From: Gentiana macrophylla | Lineage: Eukaryota; Streptophyta; Magnoliopsida; Gentianales; Gentianaceae | DNA: 64,000 nt | Direction of reading: 5' to 3' | NCBI GenBank assembly: GCA_026214975.1 | Contig: CM047808.1 | Location: 68,288,583-68,352,582 of the forward strand | Shown: positions 22,556 to 34,840 of the stretch, piece after piece | Layout of the letters: each line of letters opens with the position of its first letter | Numbering within the stretch: the stretch's first letter is position 1 | Notes under the pieces: model-generated | Seen by the model: the letters and a program-made list of their open reading frames with translations, nothing else | Told to the model about the DNA's origin: nothing | Databases searched by the model: none | Made by a program: the position numbers and the translations under genes

Positions 22556-23560
22556 TTACTCAATTGCTCTAGTTACGTTGGTCCTGAGTGAATGGAGGAA
22601 CCCTTGTTGCAGACTGTGGTCCACAATCGTATGACACCTAGTTGGCCTTTCCTTATTCAGAATTTTCACCTTTGTTTCTCCAAGTTGACTTCCATGTAGG
22701 CCCCAACATATGTCTTTACTATGTCCAGTTTTCTTGTAATGTTCACACATAAGTTTCGGCCTGTCCACCCTCGTTGTTGAGTCTGATCTTCTAGCCACCA
22801 TTGCAGATCCTTCCACCTCAGCTCCCCTTGTCCTGTGCATCACTTTACTCCTTGATTCTTCAATCCTTACTTCAGAGAAGGTCTCTCTCAGGGATGGTAA
22901 AGGATTCCTTCCTAGAATCCTACCCCTGACTTCATGAAGATCTGGATTGAGTCCTGCCAAAAAAGAGTATTTTCTTCTCTCTTGTAAAACTTCACACTGT
23001 CAGCTTTGCACTACCATTTATCCTTATGAGACAGATCTAACTCTTGCCAGAGGGACACAATGTCATTATAGTATGATGTGACATTCCTGCCCCATACTTA
23101 AGGCTCCACAGTTTGGTTTTGATCTCATATATTTGAAATGAATTGTCCAAATCTGAGTAAATCTCTTTTACTACATCCCAAATATCCATGGCTGATTTCA
23201 AGAACATGTGTGGTCTGGAAATGTCCAACCCACATATAGTTTATAATCCAGGCCCTCACCATTGAGTCCTTAGATTTCCATGTCTTGAACTTGGGATCAG
23301 TTTCTGGTGGTTTGGCCTCATCTCTAGTTAAATAGCCCAGTTTTCCTCTCCCATTGATGGTGAGTGTGATGGTCTGTGCCCATTCAAGAGAATTCTTGCC
23401 ATCTACTTTTCTGGCAGGAAGTAGAATTGAGCCAAAATTTTTGGAGTTGTCATCACTGGCTAGGAGATTTGTATTTTACGTCTCCGTTCTAGTTGATGAG
23501 CCGTCGAAGGTGATGCCCCCAGAGGTGGGGTTCTTTCTCTGGTGAAAGCTGCCCGATAGT
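22556..23560 (-). pseudogene. Element D gag
   Basis: The N-terminal half (about 23560-23000) is in several frames, with ARKVDGKNSLEWAQTITL-like and KLGYLTRDEAKPPETDPKF-like text, the usual copia gag start. 22556-22960 is open (LNPDLHEVRGRILGRNPLPS) and includes the nucleocapsid knuckle CEHYKKTGHSKDIC. The canonical CX2CX4HX4C has Tyr in place of the second Cys. Gag forms the particle that packages the element RNA. Stops and the altered knuckle indicate loss of function. Confidence 0.75.
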
Positions 23561-23599
23561 TCATCGGAATTATGTACAGTAAAGAGTTTTTGTGTGGGA

Positions 23600-23613
23600 T
23601 GGCTCAAATACCA
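23600..23613 (-). promoter_or_regulatory. Primer-binding site of element D
   Basis: Immediately inside the 5' LTR the minus strand reads TGGTATTTGAGCC, close to the initiator-Met tRNA complement TGGTATCAGAGC used by most plant copia elements. Confidence 0.65.
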
Positions 23614-23901
23614 TGTTACAAAGAAGAAACCTTTTTTAATTAAGGCTTCAATGATTTTATTCATTTCCAGAGATGGTAATTTATACAACCGGAAAAAAGA
23701 AACTTAGTAGGCTAGGACTCTGATTATTTCCATGTGCCGAAAACTAAACAGAAAAAAACCAAGTGCCTTATAATCTGGCTACATTAAAGATAAAATAATA
23801 ATAATAATAACTAGAAGATATTCCCAATAACTACCAAATCTCCTCAATAATAATAGATCAATGTAAATCATGGTAATTAATGAGGGAATATTTTCTCAAC
23901 A
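23614..23901 (-). repeat. 5' LTR of element D
   Basis: Runs from TGTTACAAAGAAG to TTTTCTCAACA, with TG...CA ends and GCTTG target copy at 23902-23906. It aligns with 19074-19374. A (TAA)n run lies at about 23794-23811. Confidence 0.85.
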
Positions 23902-23955
23902 GCTTGGACCTGTCATGCTGAACAAGATCCTTAACAATATCTATAGCAGCTCGGA
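23902..23955 (-). pseudogene. Element E RNase H segment between D and F
   Basis: The minus strand reads AIDIVKDLVQHDRSK, the continuation of DNKAA on the far side of F (49113 on) and of HIEID at 19073. It shows that E's RNase H was cut twice within about 50 bp. Confidence 0.75.
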
Positions 23956-24530
23956 TACGGATACGCGGATACGGGATACGCGGATACGAGATACAAGGAT
24001 ACGGGTTTTTCGTAAAATATAGGATACGGATACGGGGGGTGTATTTATAAATAAGGAAAATATAAGGACCAAACCATAAATAATTAAAAATATAAGGTCC
24101 AAACCGTAAATAATTGTGAAGACTTAAGCAGATGTTTTATATATTTTTGTAGGGAATCAGCCCACATCTAATCTTGAATTTAATTTTAACATCAAAATTC
24201 AAGAATCAAAATGATAGATCACACATGCTTACCTGGATTCATTCAAAAACGAATACCATAGCGTCCAAAATAGCTTGTCAAACGGGAAACCACTGCTGCC
24301 GCACCGCCAGTCAGCCACACCTTTGGAATCGAAGTTTTAGTACAGAAAGAATTGTCAAAGTGAATTATTGAGCTTATTTTGTAAATTGATATTTGGTTGC
24401 TATTGTGATTCTCAGAAACCATGAGTTATACGGATTAACGGAAAAAATGGAATGAAACGTTAGTATTCTTGGGACGCCGGAATTTTCGGGTTTTTAAAGG
24501 ACATAACTTTTTTTTCACGACAAAAAATGC

Positions 24531-25911
24531 TGTTGGTCCCAGATAAAGGTAAAACTATAGTCAGAGGGGGGGGGGGGTGAATGACTATAGTGGAGTTTCA
24601 AAAAATTTTCTTGTATTTAAAAGATTTTGGGCAGCGGATAAGTCCCTTCTTGATATGTTGTTTCAAACAAGTTTATGAAACCACATATATATGATGTAAT
24701 TTAAGCAATTAAATAAATGCAGTAAGATAAATTGCTGAAAGTAAATGGACACAAGGTTTATAGTGGTTCATGGTGGTGTAATCCCTTAATCCACTCTTCT
24801 CCAGTCACAGATACAATAGCCTGATTTTCCTTGACTACAAAAGCTTCACAATCTTCAAAACTATCACTCCCTGACTGTAACAGCTTCAGTGACTCAATCT
24901 CTTTCAGTGCTCCTTGAGAACAAATCCTTCAGCAGCTATCACAAACACAACTCCTTCTCAGATGCCTCTGATTCAGTTGCTTGATTGAAGTGAATTGGAT
25001 TCACAAAAACTTGTTGATCAGACTCAATGCTTGATGTTGAAATTGTAGTTCTGAATTTTGAGTTGATCACTAGATATTCCTTTATAAGCACAGATGAAAG
25101 CTTTTTGATTTGATAGAGTTTCTGCTTATTGATTGTTATCTTGTGTATATCTTTTTCTGCCAATGCCTTATATTTATAGCTTTGATAATCCTTGATTTGA
25201 ATTTATGTCCGTTGGCTATATTAATTAGGGGAATAATCCTTGATTTTATTCTTGATTCCCCATTAATTATATTCTCCTTGATTTCAGTGATCGGATTTTT
25301 TTTCAAACGTTTATCAGAAAATCCATCCTTGATTGATCCTCAATTAATTGTGCATTTAATGCTTGATCCTCTGAATCTTCTTCATATATCAAATATCTGA
25401 TTAAGTAAAGTTTACTTGGCCATTCCCTGAACGGTTGAGTGATCTCTCTGACTTTTCCATATAGGTCTTCGTTCACTGCATTGTCATTACTCATCCGAAA
25501 ATCAGTTCACTTTGCCGATTCACTGTTTCCGTCATTCTTTATCAGTTTAAGAGAATCTTTGTACTTCACTGTTCCTTGATTTATGTGAGATCAGTGTAAA
25601 CCATATTTAAACATTAAGTTTCATCACTTGGAATGTAACTTAGACTTATCCAAGGTCATCACAGACTTCCTTGGTTAATAAGTCAGACCATAATGTCTTC
25701 ATGTTTCTCTGCTGGTTCTTGGTTGGCCTTACTCTGCCGAATATCTGTTTCACTTTTCCGTCCTACCAACTAGTACAATACTTGTCTGACTCAACTTATA
25801 CAACATGTCAGACTCTATGTAAAGACTTATAGAGAGAATTCTGACTTATTTTCAGGCTTGCTATAACAGCTAGTATGGCCATCATGAAAACATAATAAAA
25901 TGTTCCTAACA
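24531..25911 (-). repeat. 3' LTR of element A (1381 bp)
   Basis: Runs TGTTGGTCCC...TTCCTAACA. It aligns with the split 5' LTR. Relative to that copy it lacks about 40 bp near 24800, and it retains about 125 bp (about 25433-25557) that the 5' LTR lost at the G junction. It carries a 12-13 bp G homopolymer at 24566-24578 where the other copy has six. Confidence 0.9.
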
Positions 25912-25935
25912 ATTTCCCCCTTTTTGATGATGCCA
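25912..25935 (-). promoter_or_regulatory. Polypurine tract of element A
   Basis: The minus strand reads CATCAAAAAGGGGGAAAT just before the LTR TG, the same core as in H and G. Confidence 0.8.
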
Positions 25936-26046
25936 AAACCCTCATAAGCCTGAGCATAAGTGTACCAAATTTTTCATACTAAGCAATGGAATAAAAACTC
26001 AACAATTTTATTCATCCATTAAAGGACAATAAGATATTGCATCTTT

Positions 26047-27267
26047 TTATTTGAAAATCAAAGGCATTTGAGTAAGTAAATCAACATAATAAGGGCCACT
26101 TCTTATTTTCTTCAAACCTGATGCCCTTGCCTTTGATTCCCTTGCCCTTGTCAGTTGGGTTTGCCTCCTTTCCACTAGAGCTTTCAGGCATTGAGCTTCC
26201 TTCCCCTTTTTGGAAGCACCAAAACGTGCTTCAAGAATTGCAGTTGTTTCCTCAGATTCAGGGAGAGAACCATACATTGTCTCCAGAATTTTGTTGTTGG
26301 CCTCAGTGACATTGATTAAGGTCTTGAGTTGCTGTCTAGAATATTCCATAACCTCATCCAGATGTTGAAGTAGATGAGTGTGAGCATTAAGAGTATCCAC
26401 CAATGGTTTGAGACTTTTATCAATCTTGTCAGCATGAAACTCAAGATTGGTCTGGACATGGTAGGGGATGAGGTGTTGCATATTGCAAAGCAAGTTGCCC
26501 TATTTTTCCATGACCTCATATTGAATCTTAATGTGACTGATGAGGGCTTCATTTTTGTGATTAAAGGAGGTTGCATCACTCCTTAAAGCAAGCTTTCAGG
26601 TTTTGCCTGCTGTGATACTACTTTTCCATGTCCACAATCAACGGTTGAATATCCAGATTGAACAGTCTTTCTGGATCAACCTCTTCTGGTGCCGCTTCCT
26701 CATCCTCAGTATCTATGGTGGCTTCTTCCTTCTCTTCCTCTTTCTCTGCTTTATTACATTCATTTTCTTCCTCTTCTTTTTTTCATTCTCACTAACCTCA
26801 GGGTTATTGAGAGGTTGTTGGGGGATGCTTGCTTCTCCATCTGCTGGAGATGTGACTTTCTCTGCTGTTGTTCCTCCTTGATCAATGCTGGGGGTGTTGA
26901 CATGTTCAGCGGAGTGAGTTTTATGAGCTGGCTCACTTGGCCGTTTGTCAACTTTGCTGATGCTTCTGAGAATCACTTCCTGGATTGTCAGATCATCATC
27001 ATAAATCTCCATATTTTCTTGATCATCTTCAAGATGACCACCGTCTGTCTGTGCTTCCTCTGTCTCATCATTTTCATCCTCAGATGTCTCTTCTTCTTCG
27101 TCATCTATCTCCTCTTCTTCAGATGGAGTAAGGACATACCCTTCCTCACCTTCTTTCAGGTAGTTGACGTCCTCTTGCTTCCCTTCCTTATTTGGTGTGG
27201 TATCATCACTAATCACCACTGGGTTGTCCCGATTGGTGGAACTGACCACTGGGTGTCCTCTTGTGCC
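26047..27267 (-). pseudogene. Element A accessory ORF, C-terminal part (downstream of insertion B)
   Basis: 26713-27249 encodes an acidic, disordered stretch (EEEEIDDEEEETSEDENDET) followed by a basic patch (EKKKRKKMNVIKQRKRKRRK). 26047-26493 encodes a probable coiled coil (LLQHLDEVMEYSRQQLKTLI, NVTEANNKILETMYGSLPES) and a basic end. A frameshift near 26600 separates them. On the other side of B the same reading direction continues at 33950-34840 with the globular N-terminal part. The order globular, acidic, coiled coil matches H and G. Function unknown; the Arg/Lys patch could be a nuclear-localisation or nucleic-acid-binding segment (inference). Confidence 0.6.
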
Positions 27268-27272
27268 TTTTG

Positions 27273-28847
27273 TGTTAGGTGGGATGCCCGAAAGACAATT
27301 TTGTAATTGTTTTATTTAATAAATGAAATGATATTATTATTCATATTTATTATTCTCATATTCACCAATGTGACAATAGTATTTACACTACAGAAAACTC
27401 TAAAGTATATCATTTATGTAATCACTTAACTCAGTGTATGTGATATACACGGGAGGATTGAGTTAGTAAAGATGTACTTAAAATACAATTAGCCCATAGT
27501 GAAGTTAATCGAGAGTATCGGGTCTCTCCTTTAACGTGCTATTAATGTGCCCATAACACAGTAAGTGTGATTGTCTTATCCGGACTTTCGGTTAAGAGAA
27601 CCTAGTGGGGCATTTATATATGATAGATATATCATATAGGGCTGGACCGATTTGATAAGAGTTCACGATAGAATTCCGTAATCGAGAAGTCTTATCGAAT
27701 CAATCGATGATCATATTTATGTATATATCTTAATCCTGAGGAGATCACAGTCAACTGCTTGAATCAGTATGAGGTTTGACTTGATGGTTAAGGATTACAC
27801 AGAGTCTGTGATCTGAATTACCCCATCTTGGCATTGTACTGGATTGAGTGAGTAGTCTGTGTTATCACAGATACGGAATCCATTCCTTTCATTTATGGAA
27901 GTAGATAGACAGTTCCCTTATTTGTTAATCCTAGAAACTGGTCGATCGTGCGAGTTCATATTACACTTATTAGCTACCAGTGAGTTGTATGAATTAATTG
28001 ATCACTAGGGGATTAATGGTAAATAAGGATAAGAGGTTCTGAAAAGGGTTAACGGTAACTTCCCGATTTAGAATGAACAGTCTATGGAGGATTAATCCAT
28101 ATGTAATGATTGTATCAATGGACGCTTATTATTATTCTAGTGAGGAGATAAATATAATCTCATAATCGGAGGAGTGCAGTCACGGGATTATGGTGGCATA
28201 TTCCTGTGATTGATTTATCGAATATAATTATTCTGTTTGTAAGATAATTATTTATTTGATTTATCGGAACCGCTGATTATTAGTCCATGGTCCCCGACGT
28301 GCCTCCAAATATAGCATAGCTATTCTCAGACATCGAATCCTAATAATATTAATCTAGTTCTTGTTGGACTTTATTAAAACGATATGTGAATTAATTGTTT
28401 AGTGGACTATTAAATTAGTTGGGCTAAATAATTAAATATGTGAAAAATGCATTTTTCATAATCTTGGCAATTTATGTGTTATAACCGAAAATTAATATTG
28501 ACTAGGTCAATAAGTGTAATTTTCGCCCCAACACATGTTTATGGAAACAAGAATTAGCTTTCTTGTGAATTAATAAGACATGTGCATAAGATATTTATTG
28601 GATAAATATTTATAGTAAGAAATAAAGATAAATATTATTCTAGATTTGTTCTAGAATATTATGGGATTATCTTTTATTTAATGGGATTATTATAATTGAT
28701 TTTGTATTAATTATTAAATCCTTGGAGGTTTTACTCTCCTATATAAAGAGAGTTCTCCCAAGCCTAATACACACATGTAAAATTCGACTTCTCCTCTTAG
28801 AGAGGAAGAAGAAAATTTTCGGCCAAGGGGAAACAAGAGGGGAAAAT
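27273..28847 (+). repeat. 5' LTR of element B, 3'-truncated
   Basis: Starts TGTTAGGTGGGATGCCCG. It aligns with 32103-33675 with few differences by eye. The match ends at GAGGGGAAAAT, where the 3' LTR continues for another 269 bp to ...CTAACA. The end of U5 and the expected primer-binding site are therefore missing from this copy. Confidence 0.85.
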
Positions 28848-29080
28848 ACTGTTTCCATTCACGGAATGAATGGGAGAATATGTCTAAAAGTGTCTACTCA
28901 AACGAACCGCTGGTTCAATACTGTTTCCATTCACGGAATGAATGGGAGAATATGTTTCCGACGAGTAACACTCGAAATAGACATCCCACGGTTCAAGAAT
29001 AGTGTCTACTCAAACGAACCGCTGGTTCAATACTGTTTCCATTCACGGAATGAATGGGAGAATATGTCTAAAAGTGTTAG
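28846..29080 (+). repeat. Short local repeats replacing the end of B's 5' LTR
   Basis: The block ACTGTTTCCATTCACGGAATG plus GAATGGGAGAATATGT occurs three times (about 28847, 28919 and 29031). GTGTCTACTCAAACGAACCG plus CTGGTTCAA occurs twice (about 28890 and 29001). A further segment (TTCCGACGAGTAACACTCGA) sits between. A 123-codon frame (28722-29093) runs across it but is an accident of the repeats. Confidence 0.8.
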
Positions 29081-32077
29081 TCATCTAAACTGAGAAAACT
29101 TTAAGGCTGAACCAAAAATTAATTAACTGAAAATCATAGGATAAGGACAGTGATTTTGGATCACCAACCTATGAATCCTTGGCGATTTTCTCGAGCTAAG
29201 TTCTTTGGAAGAACAAGGTAGCAGTGCATTTAACGATTAAAGGAGTAAACAACGGGCAGTTAATTTTAGCTAGAATAGTGGGAGTAATATAAGGAAATGA
29301 ATCTCGGATTCAATCCTTGGATATCGCGGAGAAATTATTTTATGTTTAAAGATTCGTTGGAACGAAATGATTTACCTTCTATTCAATAATTTGTTTGTCG
29401 TATAGATAGTGAATATACCATTTGTAATACGAATCCAAGACTCGGACTTTTGTTTGATAAAGTCAAAACCACTTAAAACTGCTAAAATATGTATATAAAA
29501 CACATCTTAATAACTATTAAAAGCAATTGGTTTCTATATTTAGATAAACGCTTCTTCATATTCCATAGTTAGTGCATAGTCCCTAAAAGACAAAACCTAA
29601 AGACTGGCTCAGGGTGATTTATTTCTCCCAGTCTGGTTATATTGTCTCAAAGGTTCAATGACTAAGTTTCCTTTCAATCGGGAAAGGATAATGGTTATAA
29701 AGAAGTAACATAGCTTGTTCATGACGGCCTTCGGGGTCTGATGAAAGATACAAGCTAGTAGGAGCTTCCGAGTAGTGACTTCTTGTCTGATAACTATTCA
29801 AACACTACGGTAAGTTTATCCAAAATATTTTGAGGTTTCTCTATTTTCAACAGAGATAGAGTATTCTATACTCGGAATAGGCCATTCATAGTCATCAAGA
29901 CTGATGCTCAGCCTGCCTCATTGTGACATGTTCTCACTAAGTGAGAAACCGTTAAATTTCCTTACATAGTTATTAGATGTGCTACAATACACTGCTTAAC
30001 TCAATAAAGATATTAGAAGCGAAATTTTGGTTTACATTGAAATGTAAGACTGAGAAGTCTACCTAGAATATGCTTTGGAATTTACGGATAAGGTGTGGAT
30101 TCGGTTCACCCCACTTCCATAAATATAAGCATTTAGCACACGGTGGTTGAAGGTAAGACTGGTAATTTCACGCATACGTTCGGTCAATGACCATTCCTGA
30201 TATATCTTTTTTAGCTATTGATTATAAAAGTTAGATTCTTGAAATCGGGAAGGGACAGTTATACTGTTGTATCCTTTCTGATAGAGTCCATAAACAGCAA
30301 AACCTTGAACCTTGAAGTACGTTTACTCAAGGTAGTTACTAACTGATTAAAATCAGACCACATCCAACATCGGTTGTTGGTGATAACACTAAATACTACT
30401 AAACTAGATTAGAATTTTGATCCACCCAGTAAGTATTGGGAGTATGGTTTATCCATTACCCATTACAGGTTCTGAGGACTTTGTAGTCTGAGGATCGAGT
30501 GACCTATGGCACTTTTGTGAGCAGTATAGGATTCTGATAATAGAGGTTCGTTTAATAGCCATAACCCTGTGAATGGAGTTCGGTACTCCAGTTCTGTTCA
30601 TACTCTTGTAGAACCACCTGAGCGTCTCAGGCCCAGTGGGAGTAATTGGATCTACACCGAAAAGAGTAGAATGAATATGAAAGTTTATCTTTCAGAGCAA
30701 AGCTTGAGTGGTCTAGGGGTAATTCCCTAAGAAGTAGAGAGTTAATCAGACCTTGGACTCTCTTACCACTTAGTATTGCATGATTTTGTTCAAAAGCGTA
30801 AAAATAGGGGTGATTCCACGAGATTTTCTTGCCAAACAAACGGAGTCTGGATTCATTCGAACAAAAGGGTATTGCCTTATGAACTTATGACATGATGATT
30901 TGTCAAGGCTTATGTCCTTTGTGGATAAAAAGCAAACCTCTCGGTCACTTTGAAAGTCATATATTTCTACAATATGTGGATTTGACCGAATATTGATAAG
31001 TCTTTTGTAGATTGGATATCAATTTTAGTACAATGAGTGAATATATACATATATTAGTGTTTGTGAAGGATAACACTTGCACTGATTGGAATCAACATGG
31101 GTGTGTTATCTCAAGTCGAAATCGACAATGCCACAATTCTCTGCAGCAATGAGATTTGGACAACATTCGAAGAGTTTGACTCGGTCGAATTCATTAGAAT
31201 CGATCCATTGGTTTCCCATCCATCTTATTGGTTAAGATGATGCATCTGTGTATGCAACATTCAATGAGGAAGTTCTACCCTATGCCTCAGGAATGACTCT
31301 CTAAATCTTCGGATCAAGAGAAATGGGATAGATTCTCTTTCTAGTAAGAGATGGTCAGGTTATTGAACGTCAACTTTGATCGAATCTTAGATTCGGCGGT
31401 TAACAAAGAAAATTTAGTATGTCCTTTAGTATCTTGTAGAGAACGAGGAATAATATGCGGACATATTCATGTGTGAACTTGGATGTGTGTGATACACTGA
31501 TTTTGACTTTAAGTCAGATTGAGGATGATCGTTAAGTCGATCTCAGGGTCTGTGTTTACTCTTGTGTTAAAGCTATTTCCTGGAGGAATCCAGCAACGCC
31601 AACTCGACTTTAACTAGTTGGGTGATAAGCGGCTTTTGTAGTAGCTAGAGAGGCGATATAGCTTAAGGATTTCCTTTTCATATCTGGGAGTGATTCTAGA
31701 TTTGGAAGCCGATACCACATCATTGTGCAAACGATGAAGGGGTAGCTTATAAGGATTTTCGAACTCACAAGAGGTCAAAAGCATATTGGGAAAGTACCAC
31801 ATGATTCGATGGACCGGTAACGTTTCGAATCTACGGATCGTCTCGAGCCGACAACCTGACTAATCATTAAGACCGATGACATTTAGATGTAGGTACTCCC
31901 CGAGTCACTGACCTATCCTACGATGGCACACTCAGAGTGTACTTTGTCATCTAGCAATGGTTATGATATGCTTAATGGGTACTAGAATACGGGATGGGTC
32001 TCCATTGCTTTAGAGCAAGTGGGAGATGTAGTTTGTTGTAGTTTTAAATAATAGGGTGTGCTCTAAAACAATTAATC
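29081..32077 (+). other. Non-coding interior of element B
   Basis: Three kilobases without a credible ORF or domain. The style (evenly mixed composition, purine-rich words) resembles decayed copia interior, but I could not match any motif. A second polypurine-like word (CAAGTGGGAGATGTAG) occurs at about 32019, some 70 bp upstream of the real one. Confidence 0.55.
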
Positions 32078-32088
32078 ACATGCTTTCG

Positions 32089-32102
32089 TGCAAGTGGGAG
32101 AT
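32089..32102 (+). promoter_or_regulatory. Polypurine tract of element B
   Basis: TGCAAGTGGGAGAT stands directly before the LTR start TGTTAGG. The identical AAGTGGGAGAT core is used by element C on the opposite strand. Confidence 0.8.
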
Positions 32103-33944
32103 TGTTAGGTGTGATGCCCGAAAGACAATTTTGTATTTGTTTTATTTAATAAATGAAATGATATTATTATTCATATTTATTATTCTCATATTCACCGATG
32201 TGACAATAGTATTTACCCTACAGAAAACTCTAAAGTATATCGTTTATGTAATCACTTAACTCAGTGTATGGGATCTACACGAGAGGATTGAGTTATTGAA
32301 GATGTACTTAAAATACAATTAGCCCATAGTGAAGTTAATCGAGAGTATCGGGTCTCTCCTTTAACGTGCTATTAATGCGCCCAGAACACAGTAGGTGTGA
32401 TTGTCTTATCCGGACTTTCGGTTAAGAGAACCTAGTGGGGCATTTATATATGATAGATATATCATATAGGCCTGGACCGATTTGATTAGAGTTCACGATA
32501 TAATTCCATAATCGAGAAGTCTTATCGAATCAATCGATGATCATATTTATGGATATATCTTAATCCTGAGGTGATCACAGTCAAATGCTTGAATCAGTAT
32601 GAGGTTTGACGTGACGGTTAAGGATTACACTGAGTCTGTGATCTGAATTAACCCATCTTGGCATTGTACTGGATTGAGTGAGTAGTCTGTGTTATCACGG
32701 ATACGGAATCCATTCCTTCCATTTATGGAAGTAGATAGACAGTTCCCTTATTTGTTAATCTTAGAAACTGATCGATCGCACGAGTTCATATTACACTGAT
32801 TAGCTACCAGTGAGTTGTATGAATTAATTGATCACTAGGGGGTTAATGGTAAATAAGGATAAGAGGTTCTGAAAAGGGTTAACGGTAACTTCCCGATTTA
32901 GAATGAACAGTCTATGGAGGATTAATCCATATGTAATGATTGTATCAATGGACGCTTATTATTATTCTCGTGAGGAGATAAATATAATCTCATAATCGGA
33001 GGAGTGCGATCACGGGTTATGGTGGCATATTCTGTGATTGATTTATCAAATATAATTATTCTGTTCGTAAGATAATTATTTATTTGATTTATCAGAGCCG
33101 CTGATTATTAGTCCATGGTCCCCGCCGTGCCTCCAAATATAGCATAGCTATTCTCGGACATCGAATCCTAATAATATTAATTTAGTTCTTGTTGGACTTT
33201 ATTAAAACGATATGTGAATTAATTGTTTAGTGGACTATTAAATTAGTTGGGCTAAATAATTAAATATGTGAAAAAGGCATTTTTCATAATCTTGGCAATT
33301 TATGTGTTATAACCGAAAATTAATATTGACTAGGTCAATAAGTGTAATTTTCGCCCCAACACATGTTTATGGAAACAAGAATTAGCTTTCTTGTGAATTA
33401 ATAAGACATGTGCATAAGATATTTATTGGATAAATATTTATGGAAAGAAATAAATATAAATATTATTCTAGATTTGTTCTAGAATATTATGGGATTATCT
33501 TTTATTTAATGGGATTATTATAATTAATTTTGTATTAATTATTAAATCCTTGGAGGTTTTACTCTCCTATATAAAGAGAGTTCTCCCAAGCCTAATACAC
33601 ACATGTAAAATTCGACTTCTCCTCTTAGAGAGGAAGAAGAAAATTTTCGGCCAAGGGGAAACAAGAGGGGAAAATCTTGGAGGTTTTTTTCCGGGTAGCA
33701 TATCGGAAGGATTCGAGACGAGAATTTCCTTCCACCGGGAGTTGCTTGGATCACTCGTGCGGAAGATCGTGGTGCTCTTCACACAATCTTTCTTCCTTCT
33801 TATTGCGGTTCTCCAACTTGGATTTTGAGATCCAAGATGTATGTTCTACAACTCCCTTGTAGATGTAGATCTAGTTATTTTATTACGTGTAATTTATAGA
33901 TCTAGATCCTTAAATCGCTTCCGTTGCGGATGGTATTACTAACA
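32103..33944 (+). repeat. 3' LTR of element B (1842 bp)
   Basis: Runs TGTTAGGTGTGATGCCC to ATTACTAACA, followed by the target copy TTTTG. A probable TATA region lies at about 33569 (CTATATAAAGAGAG), placing the transcription start some 30 bp further right and leaving roughly 340 bp of R-U5. Frames at 33550-33828 and on the other strand here are incidental. Confidence 0.88.
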
Positions 33945-33949
33945 TTTTG

Positions 33950-34840
33950 CGACCTGGTTCGTCTTCCCATCCCTGATCTACTGCCTTCGGGTACTTTCCT
34001 TTTTCATCCGGTAGAGGTTTTGGGTTTCAGAGATGCCTTGATGTAGGTAAACATCACTTTGGACTTGTGTGGAGGCTATACAGATTTGTGGGTTTCACTT
34101 TCAATGTGTCAAACAGGTGTTGAAGGGGAAACCCATATAATTTCCTAGCCCAGAAATCACCTTTCTTGTGCAAACCCTTGCTTGGTGCCGTGATTGACAG
34201 ATCTATTTCCTTCTGAATCTGGTGTTTCAATCTATTGAAGACAAATGTTGCCCAGTCAATGTGAAGACCTTGATAGATTATTGCCATTAGCTTGACCCGT
34301 ACCTCAGTTAAGTTTTCCATCGACCGTTTCCTTCCTTCGATGTTCTTGGTAAAAACAGGTGCGAACTCAGCAAATGGTAGTTTGAGTGCTGATCTTGGGA
34401 GGTTGTAGGTTTTGCTATTCTTTTTGGGATTCTTAGCTATTTCAGCCCAGAAGTTGTTGATGTTAATCTTTACAAATTTTACATTAGCCGGACCTATCAT
34501 GGGTAGGTGTAAGAATCTGTTGAGAAGACCAGGTGTGATGACCACTTCTTTCCCAAATATTGAGCTTTTTATGCAGTCGTGATCACTCTTCTTGGTGCTT
34601 GGCACAAACTTTGCATTTTTCCAGAATGCAATCAGGTTCTGAAAGCATATTCCAGTTATTGAGGGGTTTAGGAAGGTCATTAACCCTAGATTTGAACAAC
34701 AATCAACTAAGCGTTGAGCGTGTGTGTTATTATCACAGAAAGATAGATAGGGTTTCATGCTTAAAAAACGATCCAGTGATGATCAATTTTTCATAAAATC
34801 GTTCGGTGGCAGAGATTGTAGATGATGAAGCCATTGTTTG
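33950..34840 (-). pseudogene. Element A accessory ORF, N-terminal part (upstream of insertion B)
   Basis: The minus strand begins with an ATG at about 34835 (MASSSTISATERFYEK). After a frameshift near 34760 it is open to 34054: ICFQNLIAFWKNAKFVPSTK, GKEVVITPGLLNRFLHLPMI, ENLTEVRVKLMAIIYQGLHI, DWATFVFNRLKHQIQKEIDL. The layout (IxxFWKNA..., FGKEVVITPxLLxxFLxLP) is shared with the accessory ORF of G (ETIRDFYKNAVIT...VDEHLLSLVFGL). It resembles the plant transposon-protein family also seen at 4113-5080, though more distantly. It sits immediately downstream of RNase H, in the place of the third ORF of SIRE elements. No signal peptide is visible. Interrupted at 33949 by B. Confidence 0.62.

Larger units (their letters stand above)
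19074..23901 (-). mobile_element. Element D: Ty1/copia, nearly complete (4.8 kb)
   Basis: It has two LTRs of about 300 and 288 bp, TSD GCTTG on both flanks, a primer-binding site and all copia domains in the order gag, protease, integrase, reverse transcriptase, RNase H on the minus strand. The compact size and short LTRs are typical of small copia lineages. The polyprotein is broken by several frameshifts and stops, so it is probably non-autonomous now. It sits in the RNase H region of element E. Confidence 0.9.
27273..33944 (+). mobile_element. Element B: non-coding LTR retrotransposon (LARD-like), 6.7 kb
   Basis: TSD TTTTG (27268-27272 and 33945-33949) flanks two LTR copies in plus orientation. 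The 3' LTR (32103-33944) is 1842 bp. The 5' LTR matches its first ~1575 bp and then stops. The interior (28848-32102) has no ORF above 70 codons with recognisable similarity. A polypurine tract precedes the 3' LTR. Size and lack of coding capacity fit a large retrotransposon derivative that would need proteins supplied by another element. It interrupts the accessory ORF of A. Confidence 0.88.

Noticed and set aside
26603..27306. 205-codon hydrophobic plus-strand frame resembling a membrane protein
   Set aside because: It is the complement of an acidic Glu/Asp-rich stretch of A's accessory ORF; GAA/GAT codons read backwards give Phe/Leu/Ile.
28722..29093. 123-codon frame with internal repeats (TVSIHGMNGR)
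   Set aside because: It begins in B's LTR, and the repeats are DNA-level duplications read in a chance frame.
33542..33862. Several overlapping frames of 60-90 codons
   Set aside because: All lie within the R-U5 part of B's 3' LTR and have no coding character.
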